From the NCBI GenBank assembly GCA_012519465.1, contig JAAYQD010000304.1, positions 1-6,997 on the forward strand: 6,997 bases of DNA. Direction: 5' to 3'. The notes under the pieces were generated by a model. The model was given only the letters and a program-made list of their open reading frames with translations, did no database searches and was not told the DNA's origin. This document shows positions 1-4,089 of the stretch, piece after piece. The stretch is from Candidatus Cloacimonadota bacterium. Lineage in GTDB: Bacteria > Cloacimonadota > Cloacimonadia > Cloacimonadales > Cloacimonadaceae. Position 1 is the stretch's first letter; every line of letters starts with the position of its first letter. Made by a program: the position numbers and the translations under genes.

Positions 1-356
1 CTATTGTTGTACCAACAAAAAGCCGCAGCGGTTGCCTTTTCCCATTCACCCTTTTCTTTTACTTCAGGGATGGGAGTGCCATCGATGTATTTGCCGGTGC
101 GCAGGTTTTCCGCCATCCAGATTTGATTGCCAATCTTAACGGTTTTATACACGTTGCCATCTGCATCGCGCAGTTCATCAGAGGCGCTGATGGTGGTTCC
201 TTTTAGATAAACGATGTTATCAATCTCATCCAGGGGGATATCCACGCTGCTGTTGTCTTTACGGTTGATCCTCATAATATTTTGGCTCCAGCCGAAACTG
301 AAGATCAGCATCATCGCCAGCAATAACAGGGTCGTCTTGTGCATCTTTGTCATCAT
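1..356 (-). CDS. Exported FISUMP-domain protein, C-terminus cut by window edge
   Basis: The reading frame opens with ATG at 356-354, followed at once by a second ATG, 4-5 bases after an AGGAG site. It runs open through 118 codons to the left edge, so the gene is partial. Residues 1-25 look like a signal peptide: a short basic start (K4, K7), a Leu/Met/Ile/Phe core, and likely cleavage near GWS-Q. Residues 28-51 (MRINRKDNSS..., then LDEIDNIVYL) resemble the short strand-turn-strand segment often found after the signal in Bacteroidota and Fibrobacterota surface proteins. From about residue 64 the sequence matches the start of the Fibrobacter succinogenes major paralogous (FISUMP) domain: DADGNVYKTVKIGNQIWMAE, then NLRT, DGTPIP and FCWYNN. 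Such proteins are thought to be outer-surface or secreted; their biochemical role is not established. It is transcribed divergently from the membrane-protein/tldD genes. Domain assignment is from recognition of the motif. Confidence 0.85.
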   Translation of the reverse strand, partial: MMTKMHKTTLLLLAMMLIFSFGWSQNIMRINRKDNSSVDIPLDEIDNIVYLKGTTISASDELRDADGNVYKTVKIGNQIWMAENLRTGKYIDGTPIPEVKEKGEWEKATAAAFCWYNN

Positions 357-406
357 AGTCTCCTTTTTGTTTTGATGCTTGTCTTAAGCTCGTCAGACGA
401 AATTGC

Positions 407-435
407 ATTTAATTCAGCTTTGGCTTTGCTGTCAA
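407..435 (-). promoter_or_regulatory. Probable sigma-70-type promoter for the FISUMP gene
   Basis: On the minus strand a perfect TTGACA (435-430) is followed after exactly 17 bases by TTAAAT (412-407), which matches TATAAT at four of six positions. The ATG at 356 lies about 50 bases further downstream, leaving room for a short leader with the AGGAG site. No experimental start is known, so this is a consensus match only. Confidence 0.5.
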
Positions 436-472
436 GAAAGAATTGATTGTCCAAAGTGCCTATATCTATTTG

Positions 473-501
473 TTGACTTAAATTGAAAGAAAATATATGT
501 G
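473..501 (+). promoter_or_regulatory. Possible promoter for the small membrane protein and tldD-pmbA
   Basis: TTGACT (473-478) is followed by an AT-rich stretch. At 17 bases' spacing the -10 would be TATGTG (496-501); at 15 bases it would be TATATG (494-499). Neither is a strong match. The position fits, about 20-30 bases before the Shine-Dalgarno site of the gene at 534. It sits back to back with the minus-strand promoter, with 37 bases between the two -35 boxes. Confidence 0.35.
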
Positions 502-520
502 GTTATCATACACAAATTAT

Positions 521-526
521 GAGGAG
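521..526 (+). promoter_or_regulatory. Ribosome binding site that fixes the start at 534
   Basis: GAGGAG lies 7 bases before ATG 534. The same frame is open upstream to a TTG at 483, but that codon has no purine-rich site before it and would add 17 residues unlike the hydrophilic MYNQDQQ start. The downstream ATG is therefore preferred. Confidence 0.7.
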
Positions 527-533
527 ATGGACG

Positions 534-824
534 ATGTATAATCAGGATCAACAAGGGTATAATCCCTATCGACATCAAAATGAAGAGATGATGCACGCCC
601 CCGTAATGAGGGTTTCGGAATGGCTGTTAACCATATTTCTGTTAGGAATACCTCTGGTTAATATCATTTTACTCATCGTGTGGGCTGTGGATAAAGCAGG
701 CAATCCCAACCGCAGCAACTATGCCAAGGCGGTATTAGTATTCATAGCCATAGCCTTTGTATTGTATTTAGTTATTTTTGGTTTTGCTCTGGGTATGGTG
801 AGCGGTTTGTCAGACTTGTTGTAG
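534..824 (+). CDS. Small two-helix membrane protein, function unknown
   Basis: This encodes 96 residues. Residues 1-28 are hydrophilic and rich in Gln, Asn, Tyr, His and Met, with no signal peptide. Two hydrophobic segments follow, at about 30-52 (WLLTIFLLGIPLVNIILLIV and onward) and 65-88, joined by a short polar, basic loop (DKAGNPNRSNYAK). The pattern IP-x-VNII-x-L-x-VWA ... NP-x-x-x-NYAKA is one I recognise from many unnamed small bacterial membrane proteins, but I know no tested function. It should sit in the inner membrane with both ends on the same side. The next gene (tldD) begins 33 bases downstream with no terminator between, so co-transcription is likely. Whether it has any link to the TldD/PmbA protease is not shown by the sequence. 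Confidence 0.8.
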   Translation: MYNQDQQGYNPYRHQNEEMMHAPVMRVSEWLLTIFLLGIPLVNIILLIVWAVDKAGNPNRSNYAKAVLVFIAIAFVLYLVIFGFALGMVSGLSDLL

Positions 825-857
825 CTATCTAAAATTCCAATATAAAAAGGAGATAAG

Positions 858-2300
858 ATGCGTTATTTGGATTTGGCAATCGGCAAAGCCCTGGATTTGG
901 GCGCAGAATATGCCGATATCAGAGTGCAGCGCACCACAGATGAAGTGGTGATGTTGCAAAAGCTTAGCCTCAAAAACACTTCCCACAACCAGATCTATGG
1001 TTATGGCATCCGCGTTTTCAAGGATGGTGCCTGGGGCTTTGCTCATAACAAGGTCTTCACCGAAGAAGCCGTCTTGGCAACCGTGCAAAAAGCATACGAC
1101 ATCGCCCGGCTTTCCGCTTTGGTGAATAAGGAACAGCAGCTGCGCCTGGCTCCAGAACGCAGCTATATCGCCACATACAACACCCCCGTCCAGATCGATC
1201 CCTTCTGTGTGCCCCTCACCGAGAAGGTGGATCTGATGATGGAGGTAAACCGCACCCTGCTCAGCTATGAAGGCATCCAGAGTGCGAGGTTCTTTTTGGT
1301 CTCACACAAGGATGAAAAGCTCTTTGCCTCCACCCTGGGCACCCGTCTGGAGCTGAATACCCAGTGGATTGATCCCATGATCACCGCCACCGCCGTTCAT
1401 GCCGGAGACAGCCAAAGCCGCACCTTTGATGAAGGTGGCCGCGCCACTGGCTGGGAATGGATATTGGAGCTGGACCTGATGGATAAAGCCCGTCAGATAG
1501 CCGAAGAAGCCCTCATCAAGGTAAAAGCGGATGCCTTGGGACCAGAACAGCGTCGCAGCCTCGTCTTGGATCCCAACCACCTGGGGCTCACCATGCACGA
1601 ATCCGTGGGACACCCCACCGAGCTGGATAGAGTGTTGGGCTGGGAAGCCGATTTTGCCGGCATATCCTTTGCCACCCCGGAAAAGCTGGGCAACTACCGT
1701 TACGGCTCTGAAATAGTCAACTTTGTGGGCGATAACACCCTCTGTGGCGGCCTTGCCACACATGGCTTTGATGATGACGGAGTTCCCGGCCAAAAGTGGC
1801 ATATCATCAAAGACGGCATCCTGCAGGAATATGGCAGCACTCGCGATACCGCCCTCGAAATAGGTCTGGGCTATTCCCGCGGCTGCAACCGTGCCACCCA
1901 TTACTATGATCAGCCCATCAACCGCATTCCCAACCTCTATATGCTGCCGGGCAAAGAGCCGCTCACGCCCTCCCAGTTGATTGCAGATACGGAAGACGGC
2001 GTGTATATCCAAGGCAGAGGCTCTTTTAGTATCGATCAACACAGGGTCAACTTCCAGTTTGGCGGGGATTTCTTTTGGGAAATCAAGAATGGCAAACTGC
2101 ACCGACCCCTCAAAAAAGTACTGTACAAATCCAACAATCCGGAATTCTGGAACAGCTGTGACGCCATCTGTGACGAGCGTTTCTGGCGTCCATTCGGCGT
2201 GATCAATTGCGGCAAGGGACAGCCCTCGCAAACGGCACGCATGACCCACGGCTCCTCCGTTGCCAGATTCCGCAATATCCGCGTGGGAGGTTCACAATGA
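858..2300 (+). CDS. tldD: TldD zinc metalloprotease subunit
   Basis: This 480-residue protein is close to the usual length of TldD (E. coli TldD is about 480). TldD works with TldE/PmbA as a cytoplasmic peptidase that degrades unfolded or small peptides; in E. coli it matures microcin B17 and degrades the CcdA antitoxin. The N-terminal part (about 1-230) carries the family's substrate-channel fold, with the segment YGYGIRVFKDGAWGFA. The metal site is intact: HExxxH appears as HESVGH at residues 247-252 (in MHESVGHPTELDRVLG), and the third ligand is expected to be C451 in the C-terminal NCGKGQ segment. Further conserved parts are DDDGVPGQ, NLYMLPG and the terminal ARFRN-x-x-VGG. The HESVGHPTELDR version resembles the form found outside enterobacteria. 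AAGGAGAT at 847-854 sets the ATG at 858. The stop overlaps the start of the pmbA-like gene by 4 bases. Confidence 0.95.
   Translation: MRYLDLAIGKALDLGAEYADIRVQRTTDEVVMLQKLSLKNTSHNQIYGYGIRVFKDGAWGFAHNKVFTEEAVLATVQKAYDIARLSALVNKEQQLRLAPERSYIATYNTPVQIDPFCVPLTEKVDLMMEVNRTLLSYEGIQSARFFLVSHKDEKLFASTLGTRLELNTQWIDPMITATAVHAGDSQSRTFDEGGRATGWEWILELDLMDKARQIAEEALIKVKADALGPEQRRSLVLDPNHLGLTMHESVGHPTELDRVLGWEADFAGISFATPEKLGNYRYGSEIVNFVGDNTLCGGLATHGFDDDGVPGQKWHIIKDGILQEYGSTRDTALEIGLGYSRGCNRATHYYDQPINRIPNLYMLPGKEPLTPSQLIADTEDGVYIQGRGSFSIDQHRVNFQFGGDFFWEIKNGKLHRPLKKVLYKSNNPEFWNSCDAICDERFWRPFGVINCGKGQPSQTARMTHGSSVARFRNIRVGGSQ
2285..2291 (+). promoter_or_regulatory. Ribosome binding site inside the end of tldD, fixing the pmbA start
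   Basis: GGGAGGT lies 5 bases before ATG 2297, within the last codons of tldD. The frame is open upstream to 2207, but that extension would read through the conserved C-terminus of tldD and has no family similarity. The ATG in the ATGA overlap is therefore the start, and translation is probably coupled. Confidence 0.7.
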
Positions 2301-3577
2301 ATGCCAGCTTTGAAAAGATAGTCCAATACATCAAAACACACTGCGAAGCCGATGATTATAGCCTCCACATAGTGGGTGGAGACAACCACGAGACCCGCTT
2401 TGCCCAAAACAGGATTACCCAGCATCTGGCAGGTCCCGATCTCGATATCACGCTGAATGTGGCTTTTGATAATAAAACCGGCAGCGCCAGCGTGAATCAG
2501 GACGATCCCCACACCCTGGATCACCTCATCAAAACCGCCCAGGATATTGCCCGCCTGAATCAACCTGACCCTGAATATATCGGCACTGCACCGGCTGCCC
2601 AGCTCCCGCAGGTGGATAATTGTGACCCAGCCACCAAAAACCTGGATCCCAAACAAATGGTGGAATATGTAAACCAGGTGATCCAGCGGGCAAAGGCAAT
2701 GGATGCACGTGTGTCTGGAATGACGGAAAAGCACCATTACGAGCGACTCCTCTTTACCAAAGGCGGCTTTTTGGGTTATGACGCTTCCACCAGCTTTGGA
2801 CACTCCATGACGCTGAAAAAGGATGCAAGCGAGACCAAGGTATCCTTTGCAGCAAAATCCTATGCCGGCTTTGATCCGCAGCGGGAGTTTGACCGTCTGC
2901 AAGGGCAATTGGAAAGCCTGGTGAATCAACAGAGTATGGATGCCGAGAAAATAGCGGTGATCCTGAGACCATCAGCTTTGGGAGAGCTCCTGCGCTATAT
3001 GGCTTGGATGATGAACCGCCGTCAGAGCGATGAAGGCTTCACCCCCTATACCGGCCAGATGGGCAAGCTCTTTTTTGGCGACAAGTTCAGCCTCTATAGC
3101 ACCCTCAAAAACCCTGATATCACCGCCTCCTCCTTCTCCAGTGAAGGCATCCCCTCCCAGGAAATCACATGGATAGAAAACGGCGTGATCCACAATATGC
3201 CCTCCAACCGTTATTGGGCACAAAAGCAGGGGCACGAACCCAAGGAATACTTCAATTTCTACGTTCCCGGCGGCAACACCAGCGAAGAGGAAATGATGAA
3301 GATGGTGCCGCGAGGCCTCATTATCAACCGCTTCTGGTATATCCGTCCCGTGGATATGAAGGTGGGCGAACTTACGGGCATGACCCGCGATGGCGTCCTC
3401 TATTTTGAGGATGGAAAGGTGAAACACGCCATCAACAACCTCCGCTTCAACGAAATCCCCTACCAAGCCACCCGCCGCATCCTGGCTTTGGGACCCAACG
3501 AAGCCGTCTCCCCCTCCACCAGCATTCCTTCCCTCCTCATTGATGGCTTCAACTTCGTGGATAAAACCAGCTTCTAA
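2297..3577 (+). CDS. pmbA: PmbA/TldE-family protein, partner of TldD
   Basis: This 426-residue protein is homologous in outline to TldD but has no HExxxH. The place where TldD has its metal helix reads LGELLRYMAW here, which is the TldE/PmbA condition. E. coli PmbA is about 450 residues. In the E. coli pair the inactive partner completes the chamber around the TldD active site, and I infer the same here. Visible family segments are FAQNRITQHLAGPDLDITL near the N-terminus, FSSEGIPSQ around residues 280-288, FYVPGGN, and GELTGMTRDG at 357-366 followed by YFEDGKVKHAINNLRFNE. It overlaps tldD through ATGA, so the two subunits are likely made in matched amounts. No signal peptide or membrane segment is present. 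A terminator begins 25 bases after the stop, making this the last gene of the transcript. Confidence 0.92.
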   Translation: MNASFEKIVQYIKTHCEADDYSLHIVGGDNHETRFAQNRITQHLAGPDLDITLNVAFDNKTGSASVNQDDPHTLDHLIKTAQDIARLNQPDPEYIGTAPAAQLPQVDNCDPATKNLDPKQMVEYVNQVIQRAKAMDARVSGMTEKHHYERLLFTKGGFLGYDASTSFGHSMTLKKDASETKVSFAAKSYAGFDPQREFDRLQGQLESLVNQQSMDAEKIAVILRPSALGELLRYMAWMMNRRQSDEGFTPYTGQMGKLFFGDKFSLYSTLKNPDITASSFSSEGIPSQEITWIENGVIHNMPSNRYWAQKQGHEPKEYFNFYVPGGNTSEEEMMKMVPRGLIINRFWYIRPVDMKVGELTGMTRDGVLYFEDGKVKHAINNLRFNEIPYQATRRILALGPNEAVSPSTSIPSLLIDGFNFVDKTSF

Positions 3578-3601
3578 TCAAAACAAACAAAATATACCCC
3601 G

Positions 3602-3638
3602 TACCCGCATGAAACCAACGTGCGGGTATTCTTTTTTA
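3602..3638 (+). terminator. Rho-independent terminator after pmbA
   Basis: TACCCGCA (3602-3609) pairs with TGCGGGTA (3621-3628) across an 11-base loop; one extra T-G pair is possible at the loop side. The run TTCTTTTTTA follows. It lies 24 bases after the pmbA stop and points with that transcript. Confidence 0.85.
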
Positions 3639-3720
3639 TAGCTGATAAAGCCCTAAAAATCAATAAAATCCCTGACCACAAAGAAAACAATTGACAAGAA
3701 TTGAGATATTAATTGTGTGC

Positions 3721-3739
3721 TTAAATTAACGTGATTTAA
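3721..3739 (+). repeat. AT-rich inverted repeat upstream of the zinc-ribbon gene
   Basis: TTAAAT (3721-3726) and ATTTAA (3734-3739) are perfect inverted copies separated by TAACGTG. The site is 80 bases before the zinc-ribbon start and 25 bases downstream of a TTGACA (3691-3696) that lacks a convincing -10 at normal spacing. It could be an operator or a chance AT-rich palindrome. The rest of the 3639-3818 region shows only a weak 6-bp hairpin (3744-3749 with 3764-3769). Confidence 0.3.
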
Positions 3740-3818
3740 CATTCCATGAGTCCTCCGCTTGTTTCATGGCGAACCTCAGACACGAATGGCTAAATCCCCA
3801 AAAACATAGGAGAGACCC

Positions 3819-3989
3819 ATGGCCGACAAGAGCTTACAATGTAAAGATTGTGGCAAGGATTTCTTGTTCACCGAAGGCGAACAGGAATTCTACGCGGAAA
3901 AAGGCTTGCTCAACGAGCCCCAACGCTGCCCCGAATGCCGCAAAGCCAAAAAAGCAGCTTTTCGTAATCGCAGAAACCGCAACGAATAG
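3819..3989 (+). CDS. Short CxxC-CxxC zinc-ribbon protein
   Basis: ATG 3819 follows AGGAGA (3808-3813) by 5 bases and opens a 56-residue frame ending at TAG 3987-3989. Two CxxC knuckles stand at C8/C11 (QCKDCGK) and C37/C40 (RCPECRK), 25 residues apart. Between them lies the conserved FTEGEQEFYAEKG and NEPQ. This is the pattern of the 'probable zinc-ribbon domain' family (Pfam zf-trcl), a single small domain expected to bind one zinc ion in the cytoplasm. The last 16 residues are very basic (KAKKAAFRNRRNRNE), which suggests nucleic acid or ribosome contact, though that is inference. It is monocistronic, with a terminator on either side. A longer frame overlapping it (3766-3993) is out of phase and should not be annotated. 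Confidence 0.88.
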   Translation: MADKSLQCKDCGKDFLFTEGEQEFYAEKGLLNEPQRCPECRKAKKAAFRNRRNRNE

Positions 3990-4012
3990 ATAGTTGCATC
4001 GCAACCAATTAC

Positions 4013-4045
4013 AAAAGCTCCCACCATCTGAGGTGGGAGCTTTTT
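4013..4045 (+). terminator. Strong, probably bidirectional terminator between convergent genes
   Basis: GCTCCCACC (4017-4025) pairs perfectly with GGTGGGAGC (4032-4040) over a 6-base loop. AAAA precedes the stem and TTTTT follows it, so the stem can extend by A-T pairs and works on both strands. It lies 23 bases after the zinc-ribbon stop and about 45 bases after the stop of the convergent repeat-protein gene at 4090. Confidence 0.9.
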
Positions 4046-4089
4046 GTTTGCCCAGAATACTATCTGAGCCGATAGACTACGACGGAGGC

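Noticed and set aside
483..533. Upstream TTG start that would extend the small membrane protein by 17 residues
   Set aside because: There is no ribosome site before it, whereas ATG 534 has GAGGAG at 7 bases' spacing and the putative promoter overlaps 483.
1302..2249. Long minus-strand open frame (315 codons) opposite tldD
   Set aside because: It is antisense to the conserved metal-site region of tldD, has no ribosome site or recognisable domain, and is explained by codon bias of the sense gene.
2036..2929. Minus-strand open frame (297 codons) across the tldD-pmbA junction
   Set aside because: It is a shadow of two clearly real overlapping genes, and its protein has no family features.
2972..3466. 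Minus-strand open frame (164 codons) opposite pmbA
   Set aside because: It lies antisense to the conserved GELTGMTRDG region and has no independent support.
3610..3640. Tiny frame starting at the ATG in the terminator loop after pmbA
   Set aside because: It has ten codons, lies within the terminator hairpin and T-run, and has no ribosome site.
3744..3813. Possible RNA switch: hairpin loop with TCCTCC that could pair with the AGGAGA ribosome site of the zinc-ribbon gene
   Set aside because: Only four contiguous pairs can form, and the hairpin itself has six pairs with a 14-base loop. This is too weak to claim.
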